Assembly (NCBI GenBank): GCA_026122225.1
Contig: JANEZZ010002201.1
Coordinates: forward strand, 1,612,001-1,676,000
DNA from: Heloderma charlesbogerti
Taxonomy: Eukaryota > Chordata > Lepidosauria > Squamata > Helodermatidae
Reading direction: 5' to 3'
Length of the DNA: 64,000 nt
The position numbers and the translations under genes are program-made. The notes under the pieces were generated by a model. It was not told where the DNA came from. It did not search any database and was given only the letters and a program-made list of their open reading frames with translations. Shown piece by piece: positions 1 through 11,608 of this stretch. Positions within the stretch are counted from its first letter, which is position 1; each line of letters begins with the position of its first letter.

Positions 1-56
1 CCATTCACTTCAGTAGGACTACTCTAAGTAAGACTAACATTGGATACAATCCACAG
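1..56. repeat. Partial short interspersed repeat, cut by the window edge
   Basis: The first ~55 bases closely match 40853-40912: both read through TCAxTxxGxCTACTCTAAGTA and end in CATTGGATAC followed by C-rich sequence. A related spacing appears at 41445-41537. It looks like the end of a small non-autonomous element. Its outer end lies outside the window, so family and orientation cannot be settled. Confidence 0.5.
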
Positions 57-904
57 TCTCATAATGACCAGGAGTGCAGAATGCATAAGGAACCTGTGAC
101 TCGTTCCAAAAAGAGTTGAGCTTTTGTGAGTGGTTTGTGTGTGTGTGTGTAGAGTTTGCCAAAGACTGAAGAAGAAAAGAAATAAAAAGAATAAAGGATT
201 TGCTATAATATCAATACTGGGGGAGGGGGGAATACTCCCTCTGAGCTTCTTGTACACAAACCTAATGGAACTGGTTGTTGTACAAAAACTTCCTATGTAT
301 GAAGTCATGACAGCACTGAGATATCTGTGCTCTTGGGAAGACTTTATTTATTCCTATTTTCCTTTTCCTTTACCCTTTCTTTTCATGTTCTTCTCCTTCT
401 GTCATTTGTTTCATTTTTGAATCTATCACTATTATTCCTCTTTTTTTTGTTCACCTTTTCCCTGAAATGATTCTAAAGAATTTCTTAGTTACATCTGTAA
501 ATTTTTGTACAACAGCCAGATCCATTAGTGTACAACTACACGGACTTTAGTGGGAGTATTCCCTCCCCTCACACACACACAGAGTTATGGGAGTATTCCC
601 TGTGTTGCATTGCTATTGTGCTGGTAAATGTTATAGACTCATAATAGGAATCCTGTGCCTCTCATTTCCTTATTTTGTTTTTATTTTTCAAGCAAATTTC
701 CTGTAATTTCACATAATACTCTCATCTTGCTGCTTTTTGTTATTCTGCTTGCAATTTTTTATATGCAAAACGCCGTGAAAAGTACAAGGAAAGCAAGACA
801 CTTTCCCTCTTCCATGTGTATTAGACACCTCTCACTATATAAAAAATGTTGTGCTGCAATTTAGAGAGCAGCCATTCCATATCAGAAACATTCTCATGGC
901 TTTC
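57..904. other. No gene recognised; short GT microsatellite
   Basis: AT-rich sequence with short open frames only. A (GT)n run lies near 131-150. A repeated phrase (GGGAGTATTCCCT-like) occurs near 550-600. Nothing coding is supported. Confidence 0.55.
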
Positions 905-1905
905 ATTGTTGTTGTTGTTCAGTCGTTCAGTCGTGTCCGACTCTTCGTGATCCCATGGACCATAGCACGCCAGGCCTTCCTGTCCTGCGCTCTCTCCCGG
1001 AGCATGCTCAAGTCCATATTCATTGCATCAGTGATGCTATCTAGCCATCTCATCTTCTGCCGTCCCCTTCTCCTTTTGCCTTCAGTCTTTCCCAGCATCA
1101 GGGTTTTTTTCAGAGAGTTTTCTCTTCGCATTAGGTGGCCAAAATATTTGAGCTTCAGCTTCAGTATCTGTCCTTCCAATGAGCACTGCACTCAGGGTTG
1201 ATTTCCTTTAGGATGGACTGATTTGATCTCCTTGCAGTCCAGGGGACTCGTAAGAGTCTTCTCCAGCACCACAGTTTGAAAGCATCAATTCTTTGGCGCT
1301 CAGCCTTCCTTATAGTCCAGCTCTCACAGCCATATGGTACTACGGGAAAAACCATAGCTTTGATTAGACGGACCTTTGTCAGCAAGGTGATGTCTCTGCT
1401 TCTTACTATGCTGTCTAGGTTTGCCATAGCTTTCCTCCCAAGGAGCAAGCATCTTTTAATTTCATGGCTACAGTCACTGTCTGCAGTGATCTTGGAGCCC
1501 AAGAAAATAAAATCTGTCACTGCTTCCATTTTTTCCTCTTCCATATGCCAGGAAGTGATAGGGCCAGATGCCAGATCTTAGTTTTTTTAATGTTGAGTTT
1601 CAAACCAGCTTTTGCACTCTCCTCTTTCACCCTCAACAAGAGGCTCTTTAGATCCTCTTCACTTTCTGCCATTAGGGTGGTATCATCTGCGTATCTGAGG
1701 TTGTTGATAATTCTCCCAGCAATCTTAATTCCAACCTGTGATTCATCCAACCCGGTGTTTCTCATGATGTACTCTGCATATAAGTTAAATAAGCAGAGCA
1801 ACAATATGCAGCCTTGTCATACTCCTTTCTCAATTTTGAACCAATCGGTTGTTCCATGTCCAGTTCTTACTGTTGCTTCTTGACCCTCATACAGGTTTAT
1901 TTACA
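905..1905 (-). mobile_element. RTE-BovB LINE, 5'-truncated copy
   Basis: On the minus strand this reads as the C-terminal third of the BovB reverse-transcriptase protein. The block with YADD-type catalytic residues (LRYADDTTLMAESEEDL) lies at about 1640-1700. It is followed by the GCESWTIRKAE block and the C-terminal YFGHLMRRE stretch near 1110-1150. The 3' end carries the BovB signature (plus strand GTTCAGTCGTGTCCGACTC) near 920-945. Three frame changes break the reading, so it is dead. It is very close to the full-length copy at 47328-50550 and ends at the position equivalent to about 48310 there. This is normal 5' truncation from incomplete reverse transcription. No clear target-site duplication was seen. 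Confidence 0.92.
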
Positions 1906-4426
1906 GGAACTCCTGGAATCATATGTGAACAGAAAATCAACGGCATAAAAATATGCTTATACAACAACATGAAGCAATATCTTAAATGGATCCTCTTCAC
2001 TGATCCATGAAATGGTGCCTGTTTACCTGTGGAATGCAATAATAATAAGAATTATATATCATTTATAAATGTCATTTAGTTTAGCCTGAAGGGATCCTTT
2101 TTCTCTGTGAAATTTACCTTCCTGTAGTGTGTTCTTAAGTATTCATCTTAAAAAGGCTGATGAGATAATTTCCGATGTGTCTTTGTGGAATACAAAATTA
2201 TATATTACAAGTAGAAGTTAGGATTGCTTGGATCCTTGCTAACATTCCATCAGTAGGCGAGTACCCTCAGTAGAATTCCACTCATGGGATGCTTCCACCA
2301 GTGGAAGAGAAGGGAAGGCAATTTTCACCAAGCCCCCTCTCCCTGCATGTCTCACAAACTGCTCTAGACCCTCAACTCGGTTGGGGGGACCCTTGTGAAC
2401 AGTGTGAGAATGGTTCAGGGAGCTGCAGAAGAGGGGGTGCAAATTGCCTCCTCCCTCTCTTCCTCCAATGGAAACCTCTGCTGGAGGAAGAGAGGGAGAA
2501 GGCAATTTGCACCACTGGATCAGTGGAAACCTTCAGGGATCAGTGTCACTTCTAGAGACGGAAAGAATGCTTCCCTTCATGGTTAAAGAGGGTCTGAAGA
2601 ATCACAAACCTTTTAGCATTTTGAACATATACAATAAATTGGCAGTAGAGGACCACAGCGGGAGTTTTTATGAGACAAACTCTCTGCCAAGTCCAAGAAT
2701 TCGATTCTAATTTCAGTACATTGTCATTTGTACTCGACATGGCTGTGAGTTTTAATTAAATGTTATGAACTTAATTAAACCTGTGATAGATTGTACATTT
2801 TATTTTTATAACCAGTATTATTTTCCTGTGTTCTATTTCTGAGAGCTGTTGATATGGAACCAAACAAAGAAATGTCCCAAATGAAGTTTTAGTTTGAATA
2901 TTGTTAATCTTTAATGTATGTCCGTAAATATAAAAAGGATGGGGAAAGAAAAGCCACTTCCATTAATGTATTGGAAATCTAACCCTTTTGATGGCATGCC
3001 AGCTAGACACATATGAGTTCTTCATCTATTAAAATTGAAGTAAGCCATACATTGCTTAAGTACATCTGTAAGTTTTAGAGCACAAAGTGCGAATCTCTGT
3101 TTCACAATTGAATAAAGCTTTTGATGGTAGTGAACTGAAAATTCAAGGAAGGATTGTCTAAATACGCTAAAGTTATGTGAAGGTGAGGCAAGCAGAAAGA
3201 TTCTTGGTTGCTATTGGCTGAGGTGCTCTGATCTTTGAGACAGGCAGAACATTCTTAAGGGCTTAACATCAGAAGAGCAGAATAGGGGTCTAAGAGGTGT
3301 TTGGGGACACTGGCTCAACCCGTCAGAATGTAACATTTTGAGCAGATTTCTTTTCATGCAACTCCTATCCCAGGTCAAACTCCTCCCCCAGGTTCAAGAC
3401 TGAGTCCAATTCAGTGGTGTAATTAAACACACGCACATGCACGCACACATTGTCTGTGGAAAACATTTGATCCATTGGGGGGTTCTTTACAGTTCCTATA
3501 TTTGCCTTTGTCTAAAGAAGGAAGGACAGTGGGTCAGATGTGAGCCAACCAGCTGGATGATTGCCTGCATAGAGATAAACTCCAACAATGCTTTCCTCCA
3601 CGTTATGCCTGCTGGATGGCGATAGAATAATTCCCAAATCCCTCTGCGCTAGAAGAACACCAAGAGATGCCAGTGGGGGAAATTACATGGCTGTCTGCAA
3701 TACACTTGGGTTGGCAGGAGGTTGGCATTGGAACAGCACTTACACTAGCAGGATGCCAGCAGTACAAGGAGGGAAAGGACCATCCCTTCCTGTACCATCT
3801 TGCTTGCCTCTTACGATCTCATCTGTGTCCTCCTGACTAGGACTGAGCCTAGATTGGTTGGGACACCCAAAAGAGCCTTCTCTGCAGCCACACCCAAACC
3901 ATTTGCCCTCCTCTCTCCTTATCTTCTGGTGCATGCCAAAGACTTTTCTATGTGGACAAGGTTTTAATTTGCCTGCTTGCATTTTTTAATGGACAATCTC
4001 AATAGTTTATCTATTTATTTATTGGTTTACATTTGCGGCTGTTGGCTTTTACTGTTGTTTAATGTGTTGTTGTTTTGCTATATGTTATTATTTTGGTTTT
4101 CGGTGATGGAAGCTGCTGTGAGAGTTGATTTCACAATGAAAAGGTGGGGTTAGACATTTTTTAAACAAACAAAAAACTAACCAACAAGATAGGGGCAGGG
4201 CGTCAGGAAGAGCAGTATTTAGTGGGTGTTCTGTGATTACTTAGGGGGTCAGTCCCATTGCTGACAACAGCATAATGCTATACCTGCAGAGGCGGTATGT
4301 TGTCATAAAAGGGAGCCCCAGAGAGGGCAGCACCTGGCTACTCCTTGTATGCCAATGGTGTAGTGCAGGGCTGTATTCAATTTCAGAGAAGCTCTTGTAG
4401 GGATGCTGGAGAAACTGGAGACAGAT
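1906..4426. other. No gene recognised; weak repeat at 2220-2560
   Basis: Mostly unique-looking AT-rich sequence. The stretch 2220-2560 has purine/pyrimidine-rich mirrored blocks (CCTCCCTCTCTTCC / GGAAGAGAGGGAG). Its organisation resembles 20310-20556: an inverted pair of TTCCAC/GTGGAA phrases around a CTGCAG-containing centre. Both may be copies of one old foldback element. 4000-4160 resembles a LINE 3' UTR tail (ATTTATTTATTGG then gene-poor T-rich sequence), but this is not secure. Confidence 0.45.
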
Positions 4427-4798
4427 TAAAATGAGTTCAGATTTCTAAGAATCTGACCTGTAGAATCTGCTGCGGAGCACTCCCCTCAGGCCGCGTGCAG
4501 TCCATGGACTTTTGGATGATTTTTTTACTTTCCCAAAATGGACGCATATAAATCTATAGAAAAATACGTAAGTTTCTGCTGAGAAAACGTTGAATGGAAT
4601 GGGGGACAATGCACTAAATGTTATGTACTGAGGTAAATTATGTAAATACTTACATAAATACTTACATAATTATTTGTGTATTTTTCGGCATGACAAAGAA
4701 AACCCTCATCCATCTGTGGGCGGACGATGGAACAAAAGGCGCCTGACAATCCGTGAAACACAGACGGAGCAGATTTTATACAGTCCATACATCCTTAA
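4427..4798 (+). repeat. Non-autonomous DNA-element-like repeat (copy A)
   Basis: This ~370-bp block is homologous, in inverted orientation, to 17241-17660. Shared landmarks in order are a TTTCTAAGAATCxGAC-type end, an oligo-T stretch followed by CCAAAATGGAC, TTTCTGCTGAGA, GGGGGACAATxCxCTAAATG and CACAGACxGAxCAGATTTTA. The right end, ACATCCTTA, resembles the ACATCCCTA end of the palindrome-rich elements elsewhere in this window, suggesting the same hAT-like terminal sequence. No coding capacity is visible. Confidence 0.65.
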
Positions 4799-5479
4799 AA
4801 TTGGGAGCTGCATTCCAGTGGTGGGTGGGGCTGAATGCAAAGCGGGGGGAGGTAAAAGGGAGGGTCCAAAATACAAGAAATACAAAAAAAAAATACCAGC
4901 ATATTTTAGCTCAAAGCTCTTACTGGTAGAAATTAAGGGCTTCTTCACATGGAGCTTTTATCCTGCTATTGAGATTGCTCACTCACAGAAGTTTGTGAGC
5001 CCTTGAGATGACACCATGAACCTCCAGGGCATCTCCTGCATGAAATGACGTTTATTTCATTTTTAATTAGATTGGAAATAATGAGGTATCAAATTACCCT
5101 GCTGGTGTTCTGCTCGAGTTCCCTCTGTGAAAAAGGAAAAGCCTCAAGAAGAGGAGCTAGACCAATGAAACATATGGAAGACTCAGATAAGGGGGAGAAG
5201 GAGAGGGAAAAGGAAGCACATGTAAAGGGAGTCTGTTGTGATCCTGCATTTAAAACAGAAGCATGAAGCCCCCTTTTAAATGCGGGATTTTAGGTTAGAA
5301 ATGCTCTAAGCCTTAGGAGAGGCATTTCAACCATTTCTTTCAATTGGGGCAGGGGGAACTGCACAAAAGCTGGGAAACCACCTGATGATCCCAGGTTGGG
5401 GAAAGGGGTGGGGCCAGTGAAAGGGGGTGCCTCGGCTCTGTGAGTTGGGAGTCTGGTTTGATGGTGGTCTGGCTCCTCC
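4799..5479. other. No gene recognised
   Basis: Short open frames only. No recognisable motif, promoter or repeat boundary was found before the L2 fragment that begins near 5480. Confidence 0.5.
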
Positions 5480-5990
5480 TTTCAGGGTTGGTTCCAGAGG
5501 ATAACGTTGGGTGATTGTGCATTGGCTCCCTGGCAGCTGAACTGTGAGATGGTTCCATGGGGCACGATTCTGTTCCCCATGTTGTTTATCATTTGCAATA
5601 TATGAAGCCATTGGGGGTAGTCATTAGGAGATTTGGGGCGAGCTCTGTTTCTCTGTAACATCTGAATCGGGAGGACAGGCATGTTCTGAACTGGTGCCTA
5701 GATGCAGTTATGGGCTGGATGAGGACAAACAAATGGAAGCTGAATCCTGACAAGACAGAGTTGCTATGGGTAGGTGGTTCCCAGGTCCAGGAACTAGGAT
5801 CTTTGCTTGTTCTGGATGGGGTTGCACTCCCTCTGAAGCAGCAGGTCCATAGTTTGGGGTTCTCTTGGATCCATCTTTGCCATTGGAGGCCCAGGTGACC
5901 GCAGCGGCCTGGAGCACTCATTACCAACTTCAGTTGGTGCACCACATACACTCCTTCCTGGATAGATTTTTGTCTTTGTCCCTGTTTAAC
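5480..5990 (+). mobile_element. L2 LINE fragment (C-terminal reverse transcriptase)
   Basis: Plus-strand frames give an L2-type thumb region: MGWMRTNKWKLNPDKTELLW at about 5710-5770, then VLDGVALPLKQQVHSLG at about 5810-5865. Just upstream, 5500-5640 encodes a decayed form of the block before it (MKPLGxVIRxFG). The order and wording match the L2 copies at 22750-23100 and 37900-38100. Several frameshifts are present. Both ends are truncated and the YADD box itself is lost. Confidence 0.85.
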
Positions 5991-7126
5991 ACTTGAGCCT
6001 GTCAGTGAAGGCCTTTTATTTTCACTTCTACAACGCCTGCAGTTTAAGACCTTCTGGGCTTCTTGCCCTTGTCTAGGAAAAGGTAAAAAAAAAAAGATAA
6101 TGCAGATGGGAATAGACTTTAAATATGACTGTGGATTGGTCTCAATGCAATTATGATTGCATTTATTAGAGCATTTTCATCTCTCCACAGCATGTAGTTT
6201 CAGATGTCATTGTTGCTTCAACTAGAAAAGCATGGGAAATGTATCTCTTGAATGTATATACAATTCTATGTTCTGTGATTAGGAGGGAATTAAAAGCCAT
6301 TGCCATAACATCTTTGGAATGTGGTTCTAGTGGAAGTACCCTTGATATGCAGTCACATTTCTCTCTTCTGGCATGGAAGACATTCATTAATTCAAACTGA
6401 GCAGCAGACAGAAGGACATTGATATAAAATGTAATTCCCTTTACTTGGTTAATTACTCCAAGCCTGCATGTTAGAGTCAGTAGATGAAAAATGAATACTA
6501 TGCCTTTCTTTTAATCACAACTTTAATTATAATTTTATTTTCAAAGAAGAAATGATGAATAGACTTGTCGGTACATAGTGCTCCAAGTTTTCATTTCCAT
6601 TCATTGTAAAACCCCGCTTCTTTCCCCAGGGTATATCTGGGTCACATCCTGCAGTTCTAATTTAGGCCACTTAGGCCACAATCCAGACAAGCAGTTGCAT
6701 GTACAGAAAGAAGTCATGTTGACATTCACAGTCTTCTACAGAGGTGTGACTGTGAGGCAATTAAATATTTTATGAGCAGAATAATTCAGGAGTACTGAAG
6801 TGGATGAATATCTTCAAACAGGATTCATGGGGTGTTGGATAGTAGTTGCATATAGCAGTGGTGTAGGCTCTGTGTCAGAAAGGCCCATCTGGTAAAATGT
6901 AATCCTAGAAAACAATTATCTGGAGCTGTTCTTAACCTTGGCTAGGATTTTACTTAACTGACTCATCATAATGGGTCAAAAACTTGACAATGACATTGCT
7001 GACAGTCACACAAGACAGCAGTAAATTGCTAAGCGTCCAGGGCTCCACATCCTTTAAAGCCCATCTCCTGTCTTTTGTTCCACAGTGCTTTTAAGATCAA
7101 GCAAAGGCTCTCTCTCAACTATGTTT
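5991..7126. other. No gene recognised
   Basis: Likely the degraded 3' continuation of the L2 fragment for the first ~80 bases (CTTCTGGGCTTCTTG then an A-run), then unassigned AT-rich sequence. No coding frame over ~70 codons has any recognisable motif. Confidence 0.5.
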
Positions 7127-8140
7127 CCTGTGTTGTTGTTTATTCGTTCAGTTGCTTCCAACTCTTTGTGACTTCATGGACCAGCCCACGCGAGAGCTTC
7201 CTGTCGGCCGTCACCACCCCAGCATCCCCAAGATTGAGTTCGTCACCTCCAGAATATCATCCATCCATCTTGCCCTTGGTCGGCCCCTCTTCCTTTTGCC
7301 TTCCACTTTGCCTAGCATCAGCATCTTCTCCAGGGTATCCTGACTTCTCATTATGTGGCCGAAGTACTTCAGTTTTGCCTTTAAGATCATTCCCTCAAGT
7401 GAGCGTCTGGCTTTATTTCCTGGAGGATGGACTGGTTTGATCTTCTTGCAGTCCAAGGCACTCTCAGAATTTTCCTCCAACACCACAGTTCAAAAGCATA
7501 TATCTTCCTTCGCTCAGCCTTCCTTATGGTCCAGCTCTCGCAGCCATAGGTTACTACGGGGAATACCATTGCTTTAACTATGCGGACCTTTGTTGTCAGT
7601 GTGATGTCTCTGCTCTGAACGGTTTTATCAAGATTTATCACTGCTCTCCTCCCAAGAAGTAAACGACTTCTGATTTCCTGGCTGCAGTCAGTGTCTGCAG
7701 TAATCTTTGCACCTAGAAATACAAAATCTGTCACCGCCTCCACGTTTTCTCCCTCTGTTTGCCAGTTCTCAATAAGCTGGTTGCCATAATTTTGGTTTTT
7801 TTGAGGTTTAACTGCAACCCAGCTTTTGCACTTTCTTCTTTCACCTTTGTCATAAGGTTCCTCAGCTCCTCCTCACTTTCAGCCATCAAACTGGTATCAT
7901 CTGCATATCTGAGATTGTTAATGTTTCTCCCAGCGATTTTAACTCCAGCCTTGGATTCATCAAGTCCAGCATGTCGCATGATGTTTTCTGCATACAGGTT
8001 GAATAGGTAGGGTGAGAGTATACAACCCTGCCATACTCCTTTCCCAATCTTAAACCAGTCCATTGTTCCGTGGTCTGTTCTTACCGTTGCTACTTGGTCG
8101 TTATACAGATTCCTCAGGAGGCAGACAAGATGATTTGGTA
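7127..8140 (-). mobile_element. RTE-BovB LINE, diverged 5'-truncated copy
   Basis: Minus-strand frames at 7731-8063, 7387-7743 and 7211-7486 encode successive parts of a BovB reverse transcriptase. They show the YADD-type box LRYADDTSLMAESEEEL, then GCESWTIRKAE, then KYFGHIMRSQD. The same blocks occur in the copies at 905-1905 and 47328-50550. Wording differs more here (GRPRARWMDD instead of GQQRMRWLDS), so this is a second, older or separate lineage. The 3' end near 7130 is a diverged form of the BovB end (TTCGTTCAGTTGCTTCCAAC). The 5' side stops where the palindromic DNA element begins at 8141. Confidence 0.9.
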
Positions 8141-9094
8141 TAGGGGTGCACGAAAGTCACTTACCTGGTCTCACAGCTTTTCGCGGTGGGGGAGGCGCTT
8201 CGCTGCTCTCCCCCCGAAGTTCAGGCCGGGGGGGGGAGGCTTCCCGCCTTGCCTGGACGCGAAATAAAAAGTAAAAAAAAAACCACACCCCCGTGATAGG
8301 CTACGTGACGATTAACATAGCCTATCACGGCTAGATCTGCAAAGTCAGCCGTGATAGGCTACGTAAATCATCACGTAGCCTATCACGGGTGACTTTTAAA
8401 AAAAAAAAGCGCGTACGCAAATGGCGGCCCCCATAGGGAGCCGCCATTCGCGTTCCTTATTTGGTCACTGTAGTCTACGTAAATCTTTACGTAGACTACG
8501 GCGAAAATAAGGGCAACGCAAATAGCAGTTTTTGCAGAGCAAAAATTCCCCAAACCACCAACATCTCACTTCTGCCTCCGTGGACTGAAGCAGAAAAATC
8601 ATGGCTCTGCCACTCGCGGGCACAGCAAGGGTGCAAAAATAGGGGGAAATGGCCCTCCCCTTTCCCCAGAACAAGATGACAGAGGGCCTCGGACCTGGTA
8701 GCGGCAACTCTCCTTCATTGGCAGGAGTCGGCCTCCAACCAGGCGCCCTGCCCTCCTTCCAAGGAAGGGGGAGAGTGCAGGAGGGCGACTCCTGCCCTCA
8801 TGCCTGTCGGCAGTTGGCAGGCAGGGACAGACGGGCAGCGTTTTCCCTGGCAGCACAGGCAGTGGCTTTCCTGGCGGCACCAGCAGCAGTAGCAGTGGCG
8901 GCTCCCATGGCGGTGGTGCCTCCCGCCGGAACAAGGGCCCAGGTAAGGAGCTGGGGGCTGGGCGGAGTGTTGGGGGGGCAAAGCGGGATTCGCAGGTCAG
9001 TGGCCCCCTGAATCAGCCCAAGCCAAATTGGGCCTGCCTCAGAAGCCCCGAAGCAGCTTCAGAGTTGGATCGGGGGGGTCCATGCACAGCCCTA
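8141..9094. mobile_element. Palindrome-rich TAGGGATG-type DNA element (long copy)
   Basis: The left end reads TAGGGGTGCACGAAAGTCAC and the right end GCACAGCCCTA. Together they form an imperfect terminal inverted repeat of the family. Inside are three palindromes near 8287-8325, 8349-8387 and 8470-8504. They are built on GATAGGCTACGT (or TAGTCTACGT) arms, with a GCGGCTCCC/CATTCGCG palindromic module near 8413-8455. The first two palindromes are inverted images of each other, as in the copy at 60231-60796. The right ~400 bases are GC-rich and unlike other copies. No matching target duplication was found (ATTTGGTA versus GTTCAAAT), so this may be two joined elements. No protein is encoded. Confidence 0.7.
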
Positions 9095-9182
9095 GTTCAA
9101 ATAACGTTGCCACCAAGTGCCTTGGCCAACACATTCATGAAGTCAACAACTCCACTTAGCATAAGTACTGAAATCTGTAGGT

Positions 9183-9322
9183 CAGCCTTCCTCAATTTGG
9201 TGTCCTCCAGATGTTTTTGACCACAACTCCCAATATTCCTGACCATTTGCCATGCTGGGCTGGGGCTGATGAGAGATGAAGTCCAAAACATCTGGAATGT
9301 ACCAGGTTGGGAAAGGCTGCTG
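9183..9322. mobile_element. Short palindromic DNA element ('CCTCCAGATGTTTT' family), copy 1
   Basis: A ~140-bp foldback. CAGCCTTCCTCAATTTGGTG at the left pairs with an inverted copy (CCAGGTTGGGAAAGGCTG) at the right. CCTCCAGATGTTTT pairs with AACATCTGGA around an ACAACTCCCAAT/GCTGGGGCTGATGAG centre. Other copies in this window are at 15392-15455 (half), about 20588-20704, 27669-27812, 32655-33475 (split), 43484-43620 and 53236-53372. The hairpin form and high copy number fit a MITE (miniature inverted-repeat transposable element). Confidence 0.8.
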
Positions 9323-9399
9323 TAAGTGACCCTTTCACTGTCAGTTATAGTATCAGTTTCCACTCCCATCCCCTCTTAGGGCTGAGCCAAAATGATGCA

Positions 9400-9660
9400 C
9401 CGTTGTATGTATGTATGTATGTATGTATGTATGTATTTATTGCATTTCTCTACTGCCCAATAGGCAACATTCTCTGGGTGGTTCACAACAATTAAAACCA
9501 TAAAGTACAAAATAAAAACAGTATAAAAAACCAAAAGCTTGAAACTACAGTTGTTAGGAAACATTGCAGTCAGTGCTGAAAAACTCCCTTCTGGGACAAC
9601 TTTCCAGCACTGCTTGTGGAAATATCTGTGTGCTGGGTTTTGAAGAGGCAAATGTTAAGC
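9400..9660 (-). mobile_element. L2 LINE 3' end with (TATG)n tail
   Basis: On the minus strand this is the last ~250 bases of an L2. The plus strand shows the conserved L2 3'-end phrase ACTGCCCAATAGGCAACATT then CTCTGGGTGGTTCACAA, also present at 36950-36990 and 44645-44680. The 3' end runs into a tetranucleotide repeat (TATG)n at about 9405-9436. Coding sequence is absent. Confidence 0.8.
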
Positions 9661-11304
9661 CAAGCAGTGGCACCAAACATCATTAGGAAGAGGCAAATAT
9701 TTGCACAATTTGAATCTTTTTTCAGGAAATGTTCCTAAACCCATCCCAAATCACTATTTTCAGACCAAAAATCAGAAGTGGAAAGATAAAAAATCAATAA
9801 CTGGCACAGAGTAGGGAAGTATCCCTACTGTTATTGATGATGATTCAAAGAGTTTTGGCTGTGTTCAAATTCTGACTCACCAACGCACAATCCCAAACAT
9901 TATTCTCAACTATATTTTGATCTGGATACTGAAGCTTTTATTTACCACACACATATTGGTATCAATTGATTCATCAGATCTTCAGTAAGAGCAGGTGAAA
10001 CAACATTCAAATCCAAGGGACGATTTCCTTTATTCTTTGAATTATAGATCCCTAATAGGGAAACATGCTCCCTTGGAAGCAAAACTGAATTTCCAGCACA
10101 TCATTAAGCCCATGCATCACACAGCTCTGGCATCCCTCCAGCCATGTAGCACATCTCTGATATCAGATACAAAAAGTTGCCCTGTAGTGGTTCATACTCT
10201 CTGGGAGGGAAGCTGAAAAATCCAGAGATGGGAGGACAATATCAAGAGTGTGACTCAGTACACACTTTGATCCTGTCTTTGAAGCTTATTTATAGAAAAG
10301 CGCTCTCAGGCAATTTGCAATTTCTGTTTGAATTTCCATCTCTAATCCAAATTAGTGTGTGTGTGTGTGTGTGTGTGTGTATTAATTAATTAATTAAAAA
10401 ACACTTCAACCTGATAGTGGTATTAAGTAAAAAAGCACTAAACAGTAGGGCATTTTACAAGTTCACCGTGTTGACATGTGTCCTCCTTTCTGCATGCACT
10501 TGAATTGTGGGCATACACATGTAACAGTGAACATGAAGTTAAGGACATCTCTGTACACCAGTTGCTGGGGAACGTGGGCAGGAGGGTGCTGTTGCGCTTG
10601 TATCCTGCTTGTGGGTTCCTGGTCGACTGCTGGCTGGCTACTGTGCGAACGGAATGCTGGACTGGATGGACCCTTGGTCTGATCCAGCAGGGCTCTTCTT
10701 ATGTTCTTATATTCTTATCTCTACCAGAGGTGTGGTGTGCACACAGCAAATGTATGCACTATGCTCTAACAAAGTAAGGAATGTCTGCTTCTAAAATAGG
10801 GAAATTAACTCAAACACTCATTCAGGTCCACGGTCATAGTCGTTATGCTTTTACAGGTTTTGTTCTCAACGAACACATGCACACACATTAGAGAAGAGAA
10901 AAAAATGTCTTTGTTAGTATAACAGCCCCTTGGCATATGCACCAGTATACATGTTCTAATAGTCTTAACACAGGGGGTAGGCCATGTGGTGCCCAAGTTT
11001 ACCAATATTCTACAGGCTGTGGCAATGATTCCCACAAATCTACTGCTACTACTACGACTTCTATTTGCCAAATACTCTTCCTTTCAGGAGCAGGGCCAAG
11101 ATGCTGGCAGCAGAAACTGCAGACATTGAAACTGTTACAGTACAGCTAATACTCTTTGCTCATCACACTCTCCAAGTGTGTGTCTGTAGGCTTTTTTGTC
11201 TGTAGGCTGCAAAGTAACCCTCCAACAATCACAATGCCAAGGATGTTCTCCACGGTGCCATGTAGGCCAGCGTGAAGCCTGCAAAACCAGTCACAGTGAC
11301 CAGA
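9661..11304. other. No gene recognised; GT microsatellite and a SINE-like tail
   Basis: A (GT)13-type run lies at 10355-10380, followed by ATTAATTAATTAATTA. 10640-10712 ends in GATCCAGCAGGGCTCTTC then TTATGTTCTTAT, the tail style of reptile tRNA-type SINEs. Its body was not recognised. The rest is unassigned. Confidence 0.5.
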
Positions 11305-11608
11305 AGAAAGTCAGCTGTTCTTGTGGGTGGTTGTTGTAAACAACACCCACAGAGAAGGGGCCATTACTGAAAAGGCCCTTCTTCTCTGGCCATCTGATGT
11401 ACAAGGAGCATCCAAAGAAAAGCATCCTTTGATGACCTCAAGGCAAGAGTAGGTAGATATGGGATAAGATCCTTCAGATACTGTAGCTTTAAATGTCAGA
11501 ACCAGTACTTTGAATTGGGCCCAGAAATGGACTGGGAGCCAGTGAAGGTGGTGAAGTACTGGCATAATATGCTCATAACACCCAGCCCCAGTTAGTACTC
11601 TAGCCACT
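11305..11608 (-). mobile_element. L2 LINE fragment (C-terminal coding region)
   Basis: The minus-strand frame gives ARVLTGAG, then [20 protein letters not shown] and RRAFSVMAPSLW. These are the same C-terminal L2 blocks as at 37149-37580. It is broken by frame changes (around 11470). It abuts an old CR1 piece at about 11609. Confidence 0.85.

Noticed and set aside
919..1581. Plus-strand frames across the BovB copies
   Set aside because: They are antisense shadows of the minus-strand reverse transcriptase.
8133..9102. A target duplication around the element at 8141-9094
   Set aside because: ATTTGGTA and GTTCAAAT are unrelated, and the right third is unlike other copies.
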